A stretch of 64,000 nt of DNA from Sparassis latifolia. Its lineage: Eukaryota; Basidiomycota; Agaricomycetes; Polyporales; Sparassidaceae. Made by a program: the position numbers and the translations under genes. This document shows, one piece after another, positions 1-11,395 of the stretch. The notes below the pieces were generated by a model that did no database searches, was not told where the DNA came from, and saw only the letters and a list, made by a program, of their open reading frames with translations. The stretch lies in the NCBI GenBank assembly GCA_018466975.1, contig CM031557.1, positions 2,976,001 to 3,040,000 on the forward strand, written 5' to 3'. Position 1 is the stretch's first letter. Each line of letters begins with the position of its first letter.

Positions 1-1297
1 AATGTTCCTCCGATCATTATTTTTATATAGGGGGCAAAACAAGCCTGCAGCAAAGTCAGTTCCTGGAGATACTCCATGTTGTTGTATGTCATTGTATACC
101 CAGGTTAGTGTGCAAATGGTATTAAAGGATGAGATATTGTCCTTGGAGAGTTTGTCATGTTGGACTTTGAGGATTTTCCAGAATTCATATGGAATGCCAT
201 TGATACCAGAGGCATGTTCTGATTGAGAAGCTTGTAGGGCCTCATTTACTTGCTGGGGGTTGTGACTTGGGTTGCTAAGTCTTTTGCTTTTTCATCTGGG
301 AGTACATTTGGAATGGAGTTGAGTACAGTGTTAATAGCCTGTTTGCAGTCTTCTGAGTTGGTTGGTGGGTGATCAGTTTGGAGGTTTTCATAATAGTTCC
401 GTGCAAGTTCTGCCATACGGTCAGAGTGAGTCTCATATTTGGGAGGGTTACTCCGGGAATTTGAAGTGAAAAGAAGATGTCACGTGGTTTTTTGTCTTTT
501 GCAAGGTTAGTCCAGTATTTTTAGTGCATTCTGTATTAACCTTAAAGTGTGCTATCATTAGAGCATGGTTATGTTGACTGCAGGTTTGCTCTAGGTCTTG
601 GATTTTTTGTTGTAAAAGGGCTGTAGAAAATCAATCTCTTTGGTGAATTTATTGTTCTGGAGTAGGGAGAGAGGCATTGTCCAATGACCTCTTCCTATGT
701 ACGGGGTATTGAGGTCAGCTATTTGGACTGAAATAAGTCAGTGGTCAGTTTGGAATGGAGGATTTGTTATATTCCAGTCAGTTGTGGTGTTCATTAGGTT
801 GTCTGTCAGATATATTCGGTCAATTCAGGAGTGGCTCCCGGTGACTTGTTAGAAGAAGGTGTAGTTATGTTTATTTGGGTGCATTATTCTCCATCCATTT
901 TGAAGTTGAAAGTGAGTCCATAGATCAAGCAGTTCACTTGTTGCTGCTATTGGGTCTGGTTAGAGGGGGAAGCAGTCAACTGCATCTTCTATAAGATTAA
1001 AATCACCGAGGAGGATGTCAGTGTAGAGAAGGTCAGAGTTATCCCAGGCTGTGTTAAGCTGTCTCCAGAATTATTCATTTTCGACTGGCAGGTTTAGGGC
1101 ATAGATAGCTAGGATGTTGATTGTAAGGTCAGCATGTCAAGGGAGAGAGAGATAGAGTGCCCGACCAGGTATAATCTCAACTTCCTGCATGTCTTTCACA
1201 TTTGTTTGTTCACAGTTGAGGACTATCGCGATTCCTCCTGTTGTAGTGGCATTATTAGATGCGAAGAAGCGGATTTGTAAACATTTTCCATACTGGG
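1..1297 (-). pseudogene. Non-LTR retrotransposon ORF2 fragment: endonuclease domain running into reverse transcriptase, decayed
   Basis: Translation of the minus strand gives a recognisable AP-endonuclease domain of a LINE-type element. A GGIAIVLN stretch lies near 1210-1240, LTINILAIYALNLP near 1080-1125, the GDFNLIEDAVD motif near 970-1010 and DRIYL near 810. Downstream comes the linker IGRGHW near 690 and then the start of the reverse transcriptase (EHASGINGIPYEFWK near 175-225). Many in-frame stops and frame changes interrupt it, so it cannot be active. The reverse transcriptase continues beyond position 1, outside the window. The order endonuclease then RT is that of Tad1/L1-like LINEs, which are common in Agaricomycetes. 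The exact clade cannot be given from this fragment. Confidence 0.8.
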
Positions 1298-2457
1298 AGT
1301 GCAGGCGGTGATGAGTGCACACCCAACACAAACACCTAAACCCAACTAAAACAAACAAGCAGCAGGGTGATCTGTGTGAGAGGGAAGGGCATCACAACTG
1401 TAAAATAAAGCAAGTGGGTCCCAGAACCTCAACCTAAGCCAAAGGGGGATGTGACCTGTAAGAGAACGAGGGTTCATGATATAAACACGAAGTCGGGTGA
1501 CAATCTACAACAAAGTCGTGAAAGTCGGAGGTAGGAAGCTAAAGTCGCGATGCAATCGCCAAACTCGTAGGCAAAGATGAACTAAATCGCAAAGGGCAAG
1601 GGAACTATCTGTGGGGTAAAATGCTATGGGAGAATGCAGTATTCGCCATCTCGATGAAGTCGCAGTCAGTCTAACGCAAAAGTCGGATTAAGACTAACGC
1701 AGGTGGTATATGTCGCAGTGGGGTATATTGCAGTTCAAAGTTGCTATCACAGTAAATGCAGTTTCTCAGTGATCTGAAGCTAAGGGGAACTCCTCCCTAC
1801 TAGTTTTCGATGATAATTGACGTAGACAGGTATTTATAGAGGGGGAAAATGGGAGAGGTGAAATGCAAAAGTCACGAAATGTCAGAAGATGGATTCTGAC
1901 ATCAGAAAGAGTCGCAATGGTCTAGGACCAATGGAAAAATAGGTAAAGGGAGTGGAGAGGTGAATGTCATACATTAGTAATGGAGACAAATGGTAAAGTA
2001 GAGGGAAATCGAAAGAAAACATATGCTACTTGTCCTGAGCCACATGGAACACTCTAACGGCATCTCCGGTCCAGCATGAAGGTAGAGGTCTTGAAGGGGA
2101 AGGTCGAACGATAAAGGGAATGAAATTTGCAAAACAAGAGGTCGCGACCATCGTGCAACACTGATAAGTCAGCGCAACGAATCAGCGAGTTGGCACGACA
2201 TTCAGAGGGGCGGCGCGATGTCGGAAAAGTACGGACTTGAAGGAAATCAGCCAGGGTGCATTGGATGAGACCAAAGGACAACAGGTAAGTGGTATCCGAC
2301 AGTGGGGAGACACAAGAGTGGTGTATAAGTGATGAAAGAATGTCAAAGCTCGGAGCGAAGTCGCGAGAAATCGAGCGAAGTTGAACAAGAGGTCGCACGA
2401 TGTCGGAAAAGTTTGCAGAAGGTCGCAAAAGGGTCAGATACATCTCAGAGGCTAAGA
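1298..2457. mobile_element. Nested insertion of about 1.2 kb inside the LINE endonuclease, rich in GTCGCA-like motifs
   Basis: The LINE reading frame on the minus strand breaks off near 2458 (ending HSDLTTL) and resumes near 1297 (YGKCLQIRFF), which is the expected continuation of the endonuclease. The bases CATA occur at both junctions, consistent with a short target duplication. The intervening DNA has no convincing ORF. It contains many copies of a GTCGCA/GTCGCG motif and a longer repeat (GATGTCGGAAAAGT at about 2216 and 2402), plus a TATA-like TATTTATAG at about 1830. A solo LTR or other non-coding element would fit; clear TG..CA ends were not found. Confidence 0.5.
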
Positions 2458-2960
2458 CATAGAGTAGTGAGGTCTGAGTGATCGCTGGAAAATGCGTTTT
2501 CAGAGGCCAGGAGGTCTGGAAGCATATCAGCGGTCAGCGAGGGATTGGTCCAGGTGGGTTTTCTGGATAGCGAGGATGCCAATTTTTGTTCTCTAATCAT
2601 TTGGTTGATTGCTGACCATTTACTCGGGATGTGTGGGAGTGTACCATTTAGATGTCCTCCGCCATGCATATTCAAGGATGCTAGTCGGAGGGTGCTTCGG
2701 GTCTTCTTTCTGATTTTCTTTTTAGATCACTTAGTGTGGCAATGTCTGGCTGTCCTTGTTGTTGGATCATCACGGGAGTGTGTTCCCTTGAATGTATTGT
2801 TGGTTGTGGGGAGGATTGTGTTTCCTGTCCGTCATCGATCTCCCCAAGACCTTTTTTGGGGGGTGTTAGCGATGGCTTGCCTATGGTCCTCTTGGGACAA
2901 GGGGAGGTATGAGCCAGAGCCTGTATTTAAAACCAAGGTGGGGGTAGATATAGATTGATT
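2458..2960 (-). pseudogene. N-terminal part of the same LINE ORF2 (start of endonuclease)
   Basis: Minus-strand translation gives a basic stretch followed by LRLASLNMHGGGHLNG and KWSAINQMIREQKIG, the usual opening of a LINE endonuclease domain (strand with the catalytic Asn, then the helix before the ILAIQ-T-H motif). The sequence then reads LLASENAF..DHSDLTTL and is cut by the insertion at 1298-2457. Frame changes are present around the ILAIQ motif. It belongs with the fragment at 1-1297; together they form one element on the minus strand. Confidence 0.7.
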
Positions 2961-3649
2961 ATTTCCCATTGAGACACTGTTTGTAACCTACAACAATTGG
3001 TTATGATGGGGCAGTCCTACCCGGATTGCCAGTGGGTGACTATGTTGGTTTGTACTAGACTGTATCGACACTCGGGAAGATGGTACAGCTTTCCTTACAA
3101 CTTCAACCTCTTGGTACGGCACGTCAGAGCCTAAATAGGCCACCATTTTTGTACCTAGTCCTGAAGACTTGAACACTAGGGGCCGACAACCTAGCTTTCC
3201 TGTCCTACATGTAGTCAGTAAATTTGGGCTAGGTCTTATGTCGGGTTTTCTTTGTAGGTAGGCAGCTAGCTGCCATTGTCGATCGTGAGACTCCGCAAGG
3301 CCATAACATTCGAGATTCCATAATAAGGAGGCAAGGGAAGGTGTTTTTTAGAACAGATGTCTAGGTCAAGTGCAGACTCGTCCACGCAAACATTATTGAG
3401 TTTCTTGTAGCATGTTAACAAACAGCATTGTATGTGTTGGTTCAGTCAGGTCGCATAGCACAAGGTCATATTGCGTACTCAGGTATGGGACATCTAACTA
3501 TGGGTGGTAGCTACAACATTGTGAGATACAGCTTGTAGGGGCAGTAAGGGAGTGTACATAAGGATCATGTTAGCATAATGAGTGGAGGGGGCATGTTAGC
3601 AATAGTGAGGGCTCAAGTATGAGAGTATGGGCAGATCAGTAAACAGTAG
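2961..3649. other. Region between ORF1 and ORF2 of the LINE
   Basis: No open frame of useful length is seen on either strand. From its position between the zinc-knuckle ORF1 remnant and the endonuclease remnant, it is probably decayed LINE sequence, but no motif was recognised. Confidence 0.35.
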
Positions 3650-5727
3650 TGTGATAGAGGATTAGCAGATACTTCTAGCAGCATCCGCACCTGCGACTCT
3701 TCTCATAGGCATGGCTACATTCATCCTGTCAGCCTCGATGAGCATATGACGCCACATTGCGATGGTTGGAGTTGGACTCTGAGCCGGAATCAGCATTGTT
3801 GTTGCCATCATTGTTCCCGCTGTGCCATCCAGGCAGGCTGGCATAGGGACAGAGGCCACACTGGTGGTCAATGGTGTGGCAGCCCGAGCACATGCAGTTC
3901 AACTTGATTTTTCCATTGTCAAGCCAGAGAGTGTGGAATTTCTTCATGCAAATGTGCAAGACTCACTTCGTGTAGTGCTCCAATTCACCTGTGGGCGGCT
4001 CCATGTACACGTTAATGGTGGGAGCCAGGCAGCCACCTTTCACCTTTGTGGGGAGAATCTCAATACGGAGGGAGTCAACCACAAATTGTATCTTCCCTTC
4101 CAGATCAGTTTCCTCTGCAAGGAGGATCTGGAGGAAGAGGAAAGCATCATCATCGAAGATGATCTTCCGGAGTTCATGGACAAGCTCCTCCTCATCCATT
4201 GGGAGGAGTCCACGGATGGAGCAGATATAGCTCAGGATGACTCAGTCCAGGTTGAAGAAGAAGAGCATGATGCCAGGGACAGAGAGGCAGGATTGTTCGA
4301 TGAGGTGTTTCTTCTCTCCATCAGTGATGTTGTGCAGCATGCTGGTGAAGGGAGAGTGGTTGGGGTGCTCAGAGACAACTTCCGCCTGCAGGGTGGCAAT
4401 CCTGGCATTAGAGATATTTATGTGCATCTCTAGTGCTGCTAGGCCGTCGATGCATAGCTGTGGGGTGATGGTCAGGTCACTGAAGCTTATGCCATAAGCC
4501 ATGATAGCAACACACATTCGCATTGAGGAACACCACTCCATGCTCTGTTGCTTATTGAGACCATCAAAGAACCATAACGGCAGTTCCATGTGGATTATGG
4601 GAAAGCTGTTGAGAGGTGTCAGCGTGGGACTGTTCATCGCCAGATTGGTGTTAGCTTTTTGTGGGCGAAGGTTACTGAGCTGCTGAAGATGAGACACGGC
4701 ATTGGTAGCATCTATGACCCGTCCAGGGCCTCAGGTAGTGAGTGCAGCTGCAAAGGTGCACGGGCCTGCACTAGATGTGGTGTGTTTTACATTGGCTTTT
4801 CCATCCTTCCTGGTCACTTCAGCATCACTATCATTGTCTTCAATGATCAGCATGTGACTCGTCAAGGTGGGAGCTTTCTGGCAGGGTATGGGGTAGGGGG
4901 CCAGTGTGCTGTACGCTGTAACATGTCATGCCTGATGATGCCTTTCTTGTCTTCAGATGACGGAGTGCGAGGACGCTTTCCGTTAGGAGTGGGCATTGAT
5001 GGCTGGTTGGCAGTGATAGGGGGGCCATCATCGAGTTGTCCTCCAGAGATGGTAGGTTTCTCGAGTGAGACTGCAGTGAGCTGTCATGATGTTAGATAAT
5101 GGTTGATATAAGGTGTGTTGTACTCATACCAGGGCAGTCTCATTTGGTGAGAAGGATGACCAGAGTTCATCATTAGACTCCTCTTTTGCAGAGCACTTTG
5201 AGTTAGCATGCATGGGTTTGACAGCAAAGTTTAAGGATTCCTTCACATTCTTGGAGTTCGAGGCTCTGCAGTGTGAGCCTTGGATGTTGGGCTTCGGAGG
5301 GGAGCCTTGGACATCAGGCTTGACTTCGGGGTTGATGTCGGGCTTGGCACCAACATCGTCACTGACCATGTACTTAGCCTCGGTGTTTTCGGTGGCATCA
5401 GACCTGGTCATCGTGCCCTTTGAGGTGATGGACATTGTGTCATCCAGAGTATTGATCTCTTCCTTAGGGGAGGTGGTAACATTGGACACGGACGGTGCTG
5501 GGGGGGTCAATTTCTTGTCTATGTTGGAGAGCGGGGAGAGCGCACACAATGTATCTCTCACCAGAGACTCGGCAGGTGGTGTGGCTGGGTATGGGGATCG
5601 TGAGGCTATTCGGAAGAGGTTGAGGATAGATTTTATTAGATTGTAGAGGCATACCTTTTGCCATCTTGGTGCAATGTGACATCCTGGTGGGCTTCCGTTG
5701 TGAACTGTGTCCACATTTGTTGGCCAT
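3650..5727 (-). pseudogene. LINE ORF1 (gag-like, zinc-knuckle nucleic-acid-binding protein), decayed
   Basis: Several minus-strand open segments line up head to tail. A Ser/Thr/Pro-rich N-terminal part lies at 5124-5727, a central part at 4242-4697, an acidic segment at 3963-4199, and a C-terminal part at 3662-3959. The last contains the knuckle CSGCHTIDHQCGLCPY followed by LPGW. That CxxC..H..C-P pattern ending in LPGW is the zinc knuckle I associate with gag-like ORF1 proteins of agaricomycete LINEs. A TGA at 3963-3965 separates the acidic segment from the knuckle in the same frame, and other frames shift. The open plus-strand frame at 3822-4433 is the antisense shadow. Function when intact would be RNA binding and chaperoning of the retrotransposon transcript. 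Confidence 0.6.
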
Positions 5728-6349
5728 TATGGTAACTGGGATCGTTCGAGCATTGTGATGTATGGAGTTGTGGGTGATGGTCAGCTTGTGGGCTTGGTGA
5801 GCTTTAAGTGTGTCGTAAGTGCTATCAGCATTCTGTGAATTCCTCTTGTCAGCAGGAGTCAGGATTCAGGGTGGGGGTTTGGTTTCGTATGTGTACTGAT
5901 GGGCGGGCGGTATTCAGTTGCGGGATTGACGTTAATGGTGTGGTGGTGATCGCGCCCATCATCGCGCTCATCTGTTTCAGTCATTCTGTTTCTTGCAGCT
6001 GAGGTGGGTTAGTCTGGGAGATATCTGTGTGCTCACTTCGAGGGTGGTCCTAGTATTCTTGAAGTCTTGTTGACATTGTCTGTGAGTTGGAGTGTGTTGT
6101 GCGAGACAAGTACAGGGTGGATGTAGGAGATGGTTGGTTTTCGGTACCTTGGATGAGTCAGCTGGCATTCTAAGGATGAGTTATTTTTATTTTGGGTCTA
6201 GGCATGGTTGCCCGATATGTCAATTCTTACTAAGCTTGATTACATACACTCTCATGTTCTATCTCTTCGCTCCATCTGGGTTCCATCCTAAGGTTGCTAC
6301 TGCGCATTAGGTACATTTTGTTGTGGTCTATTGGTTTACTTACTATCTT
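5728..6349. other. Upstream flank of the LINE ORF1, no clear gene
   Basis: Only short open frames are present on both strands. This may be the 5' untranslated part of the element on the minus strand. No motif was recognised. Confidence 0.3.
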
Positions 6350-6640
6350 TTTGAGGTCAGAGTCGGTGCACTGGGGTCACACCATGTTTGAAACGGTGGA
6401 GCTTGCCATCGTTCCCTCGATATTCCGTGCATTCTTTGTGCGTGGAGAGGTATATTGTCACATGGTGTGTGACTTCAAGAATCTTGAAGGTCACGTGATG
6501 GTTGCCCTTTCGGTTGATTTCGGTGATGACTCCTTTTTCATCACTTCCTACTCGGACAAAGTGTCCTACTGCTAGGGGAATATGAGTGGGGCGTGCAGCA
6601 CACCAGGGTCTGGATGGAGTTGGTGTCTCTCTAGGTTGGT
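6350..6640 (-). pseudogene. Degenerate fragment with a KOW/Tudor-like beta-strand segment
   Basis: Minus-strand translation yields PLAVGHFVRVGSDEKGVI followed by a stretch alternating hydrophobic and polar residues (NRKGNHHVTFKI, THHVTIYL) and then HRFKHGVTP. The pattern resembles small beta-barrel modules (KOW or Tudor type). Just upstream, in another frame, HTNLERHQLHPDPGVLHAPL precedes it, so at least one frameshift is present. Further plausible coding text in yet another frame lies at 6669-6869. It is probably a remnant of a repetitive multi-exon gene or a transposon-borne ORF. The family call is a guess from strand pattern only. Confidence 0.3.
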
Positions 6641-6869
6641 ATGTCTATATTGTGATCGTGTCTACAAATTATTGGAGGAGAGGATGACAGAAGATGGGGA
6701 GTTCATCGATGCTGCCTTCAGTGGTTATATCTGAGGGGTGAGGCATAGGCATATGGAGGCGGTCGAGAGATGACTGAGCATTGTATGGTGGTATATTTGA
6801 TGTCTTTGTGGGGCTGGGCAGGAGAGTCAGGTGAAAGGGGGAACCATGGGGATGGAGTTCATTGTGCAT

Positions 6870-7990
6870 GTTGACTTAGATTGGATTAGGTTCTGTTGTG
6901 TTATAAGCTGTTGTAGGCATCTTATGGGGGGGGTTTGGTTGGCAATTGGTTCATGGGATAGGCGAGGTGATATCGGTAAGTTAGGCGCTTTATTTTAATA
7001 AGCATGGTTATAATGGGTTGTTTCTGGTTTGTTGTGGCAGGCGCAAGGGATCATGTCTCAGTGCTGTTGTCATCCATTTAGTTGTGTATTTTGAGTGGGT
7101 GTGTTTAAGGGAGAGGGGCGTGATTCAGGGTGAGGGGGTAGTGGATCACGGATATTTCTATTCCTGGAGATGTACCGTCCCGGATCATGGCCTTGATTGG
7201 ATTAGTGTTTTTATATGGTTTTGGTGGATAAGGTAGTTACATAAATTCTATATTAATCCATGTCGACGTGTACTGGGATTCGGAGTCCCCATTATCATTC
7301 TTAACTTTGGAGGATGAATTATATAGTGTTGTGTATAGGCGAGGAGAGGTGTCTGTTTGGACTAGGGGTGGCTCGATGTAGAGCTGGCCGGGTGTGGCTC
7401 AGTGCGCCAGGTGTGGCTTCATCTAGATCTTCACTGACATACATTTCATCACTGAATCCGGGAAGATTCCATAACGCAGTTATAACGAGTGTATTCTACA
7501 TAACGCCTGTAACTGTTACAGCCAGCGCTACGATGGGTTATATGGCTGAGCAATTGCCCAACGACATAATCCAATATAACAACAGCATTAGTCACAGGGC
7601 ATTATAAACACAGTCAGATCTAGATGCAGAAAAATATATGTCACGGTTTCGACTGACATATACACGATAATGGGATTCCTCATGTTCCGGGAAGATGCAT
7701 ACATCTTGCGCAGAGATCTTTCCAACATATGCATTCAAACCATTTACGTAGTAAAACTAGACTAAGCAGTGCTAGAACATTTCACAACACTACCGACAAT
7801 TCTCGATGCATCCAGAATTATCTGCAGCCCCACATGCACTGCATGCCCTGTCATTGCTCACCTGAGCGCCGCCCGTTGCATGCAAGCCTTCAAATGGCTG
7901 CAGCAGGAACTTGAGGAATTAAGCTGAACAGCAGGTTAATTAATGACGCACCCAAATTTGAATCAAGCGACAACTCAAACGAAACACACC
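6870..7990. other. Gene-poor stretch, no supported feature
   Basis: Only short, compositionally unremarkable ORFs are seen on either strand. No splice-linked coding series, RNA gene or repeat boundary could be recognised. Confidence 0.4.
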
Positions 7991-7996
7991 ACATAC

Positions 7997-8335
7997 CAAT
8001 AACTGGAGCGCGCACACCTGCCTGTTTTCAATGATGCAGTGTCAGCAAGGTGACGACACTTCACAGTTCACGAGAGAATACAAAATACGAAACGCACCGC
8101 ATACTACTAACCGGAGCGAGAACACCTACCTCTTTTCGACGACGCAGTGTCAGTAAGAACCCACTTCCGGGTAGAGATACAAGGCTACTTGCCTCATACT
8201 TACGAGCACACTGTAGAGTACTACTAACTGGAGTGAGAACACCTACCTCTTTTCGACGCAGGGTCGGTAAGAACACACTTCCGGGCAGAGATACAGGGTT
8301 ACTTGCCTCATACTTACAAGCGCACTGTAGAGTAA
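7997..8335. repeat. Imperfect tandem repeat, period about 117 bp, two full copies and one partial
   Basis: The block starting ACTAACCGGAGCGAGAACAC at about 8106 recurs at 8223 as ACTAACTGGAGTGAGAACAC. It continues in register through CACTTCCGGG, ACTTGCCTCATACTTAC and CACTGTAGAGTA. A more diverged partial copy begins near 7997. The second copy lacks three bases in the CGACGACGCAG segment. No function is evident; it looks like a small local tandem duplication in non-coding DNA. Confidence 0.8.
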
Positions 8336-9395
8336 AATCGTCAACAGATGAAGGCCATTGGTGAAGCGGCGAAGGAAATCAGCGCAGAGTTCGCGTCTTT
8401 TATGCCGACAGCAGGACTATGCTGACAAAACAAATTTCAACGGGTAGGCTCCGAGGAACACACCTCGACTCAGCCCAGTGTGGTCGTCAGATGGAGACAT
8501 ATTTATCGAAAGCAGCCCGCGAGTGAGGCTGAAGCTCCGAACATGCCTGGAAGTTGGTCGAGATGAGATAGATTTGGAGACCCGTGTCACGGCTATCACA
8601 AAATGTCACAGTGTGTCACGCGGAGTATCGCGGTGACGTGGATCCCATTCCGGCAAAATATTTTGCCTCCATTGTGAGCCAGAAACAATATGGGCTGCAA
8701 TTTCAATCACCTGTGTATTGCCTTACAATTTTTGGCTAGGTCATGTAAGCGTTACAAATTGTAGAAATGTTGCTGGTGCATTATGCAGTACCCAAGTCTT
8801 CCGGATGGGTTGTGACTGATGTGACGCTCTGTGATTCTTTCCCGGTTCCAGTGATGTTGGCGCCTCATCTCATGTTTGACACCTTCACTGCCACGAACGG
8901 GCATGCGGCCATTGATCTCGGTGCCGGCCACCCCACAAAATGTCACACCCCGCCGCGGTTTGAAACCGTGGTTCACTCCATGCAAACAATAGCTTGTCAA
9001 CTACGTCCACGCTTGCAAGGACTCACTACTTTTCGGCCGCCGGTTTGGCGTTAGTTTTGTGGCCGTAGATCAACGGTGATGGAGGAGTCGTCGAAACGCG
9101 CATCCCCATCACAACTGTTCAAATGTCGACGTCCAGTGATTGTCGCAGCAGGCTTTTAATATCATGATGTCGCTCTCATAGCGAATTGGTTTTCCAAAGG
9201 CGTTCCTTGGACGTGACCAGGAATGCATGATATGCCGGTATGATACAGGTCTCGCTCGTCTCCCCTTGAAGCTCACCTTCATAGTGACTGCTCTCCCATT
9301 GCGCGAGGATCTTGAGGAAGACTCAGTCTTTACGTGCCCTAATCTAGTTCCGTGGACACTTTAATCATCGTTCAAGCTGCAGCTGTGCTGGCAAT
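8336..9395. other. Repeat-like intergenic DNA with TGTCAC-rich segment and a short palindrome
   Basis: TGTCAC/GTGACA words cluster around 8580-8640. A near-perfect palindrome (CCGCGGTTTGAAACCGTGG) lies at about 8952-8970, next to TGTCACACCCCG. These could be parts of a decayed transposon or LTR, but no paired terminal sequence was found. The DNA directly before 9396 is the upstream region of the DUF6533 gene. Confidence 0.35.
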
Positions 9396-11128
9396 ATGTC
9401 AGAAGGCGAATCCGTGCAAGCTCTGGACGCGCTGGTTGCCTCCAAGTTCAATGAAATGTATGTAACATTGGTGAAATTGTGACACAAGCCATGTGTGTGC
9501 CTTAGCTAGCTTTGAAAAACAGGTTGCTGGCAAATTACTGCTCGGTCGCTGCGACAAGTGAGGAAATTTTAGTTGAAATTGCATTCATCTTTTTGATTGA
9601 AACTTCCTGTTAGTGCTCCTCTTCTACGATTTCGCGTTGACCTTTGCGCGGGAGTTGGAATGTATATGGGGCCGCAAGATCTCTGGAGCCAGCGTTCTCT
9701 TCCTGCTCAATCGGTATCTGACTTTGCTCAATCGAATTCTTCTGGTCATCAATATGCTCCCCTGGCAAAACGAGCCTGAAACCACGGCAGACAAAGTAAG
9801 TCGATACCTTGTCTTTCAACTGCATTCCCTAACGAGCTCATGTTACATGTATAGATGTACGCCGTTCAAAAGCTTACTTAGAGTGTCTACCTGAACACCT
9901 CTCAGTTGCTTAGGTGTTGTACGTTCCAGCGAAGTCCTGACTATCATTTTGGGATTGGTTATTGCAGGTTCGTCTTACAGGAATATTTGCTCATTTTCTT
10001 CCGACTTAAGTGTCAGGGTAGCATTTACTGCACTCCGCATGTTTGCGATCTGGTCAGGAAACCTGAAGGTACTCGTGGCTCTCGCGGTACTCGGAGTTGT
10101 GCCACCTGCCGTCAATATAGTGAGTACCTTAACTGCCACATTTCTAAACTGCTGAGATCGTATGGTGCTAGTATTATTACACAACCTTGTATATACTGTC
10201 GTCTCCTCGACCATTCTCGGGCTGCGGAGAAATCATAGGCATGAGTGCGCGGGCCAGTAACATGTGAGCGTTTCGTTGTGTGCTGGCTAAGAACTGATCG
10301 AGAGACATTTCTGCAGCCGTAAGTTGTATACCTGTGCACTGCAGCTGACTGGGGTCTCGGAGACGTTGAATAATTCATGCAGTTGCCAACTTCAATTGTA
10401 TCTACCCCATGGTATACGACGCTCTGGTCCTCGTTCTGACATGGGCAAAGACGTATCAGACCAACTGCGCTTCCTCCAAATTCCACATGAAGAATTCTCT
10501 CACCTCACTGATACAGCGGGACGGTACGTTAATCTTCTACGCGCGTCAACTAACAGGGCACTAACCGACCCTAGGCACCATCTATTTCTTGTGCGTATCT
10601 CTAAGCGACAGACCACGCAATGTCTGACCTATAGATCGTTGTTAAGTGTTTTACTCCTTCTGAATGCCATCAATCTTGTCGCAATCAAATTCGAGGTGAA
10701 GTTCATGCCAAGAATCTCAAAGCCATCCAGCTTACAGTTATACAGATACTTGGTTCCGTACCTGCATTGACAGACGTGTACGGATTCCATCGATTTCGAT
10801 AAATAATTGCTTGACGCTCACCTCCCACAGGCTTACATCTATCATGGTATCCCGCTTCTTCTTGGATTTGCGCAGCGTCTATCTCTCGAGCACCTCAGGC
10901 TCTCAATCGATTTCCAGGGCCCAAATTGTACCCGAAGTAATAAGCCTTGATTTTACCTCAAGTCTCACCGGAAACTTGGGTGCACCACTTAATGGATGGT
11001 TCGACGAGGTGCCCGATTCGTTTTCGGCTGACGAACCCCCTCCCGCCTATGAGTGGCATGAACCAATGTTACTGCACTTGCGTCCAGAGGCTGACGATTC
11101 AGATGGTAGTGATTCTCACAACGAGTGA
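9396..11128 (+). CDS. DUF6533 family multi-pass membrane protein
   Basis: This encodes a predicted seven-helix-like membrane protein of the DUF6533 family, widespread and multicopy in Agaricomycetes; its role is unknown. The start is MSEGESVQALDALVASKFNE at 9396 (exon 9396-9457). Exon 2 (9523-9557) gives NYCSVAAT, and exon 3 (9614-9795) gives YDFALTFARELECIWGRK, then SVLFLLNRYLTLLNRIL, the diagnostic core of the family. Later exons give VAFTALRMFAIWSG (about 10015-10120), VYDALVLVLTWAKTYQ (about 10410-10520), a helix with LLLLNAINLVAI (about 10640-10700) and the C-terminal SRFFLDLRSVYLS plus an acidic, Pro-rich tail ending at 11128. The splice path between exon 3 and the VAFTALRM exon is not resolved: simple choices give an early stop, so the gene may be slightly damaged there. 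It is tail-to-tail with the carboxylesterase. Confidence 0.75.
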
Positions 11129-11395
11129 GTAGACTTCCCTATGTGCAGAGTTCAGTCATGATACCGACATGTCTTCAGACTGGGCAGCGGAGAAATGTGT
11201 TGATACTCCGAAACGACCTTTGCGGGATCATGGACGATTGGACCCTTTGTTATTTATGGGTTTATTTATGGACTCTGTATTTTGCGTTTTCGACCGGCAT
11301 AGGTCCGGGAGGCATTGGTCCTCGTTTTACAGATGGTCAGTTATAATACATAGGCATAACAGGATGCAGTCGCGCTTGTGATTTCTTCCAGATGC

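Noticed and set aside
3822..4433. 203-codon plus-strand ORF
   Set aside because: It is antisense to the zinc-knuckle LINE ORF1 remnant; the minus strand has the recognisable motif and continues in adjacent open segments.
10112..10486. 124-codon minus-strand ORF
   Set aside because: Overlaps exons of the DUF6533 gene, whose plus-strand family motifs are clear.
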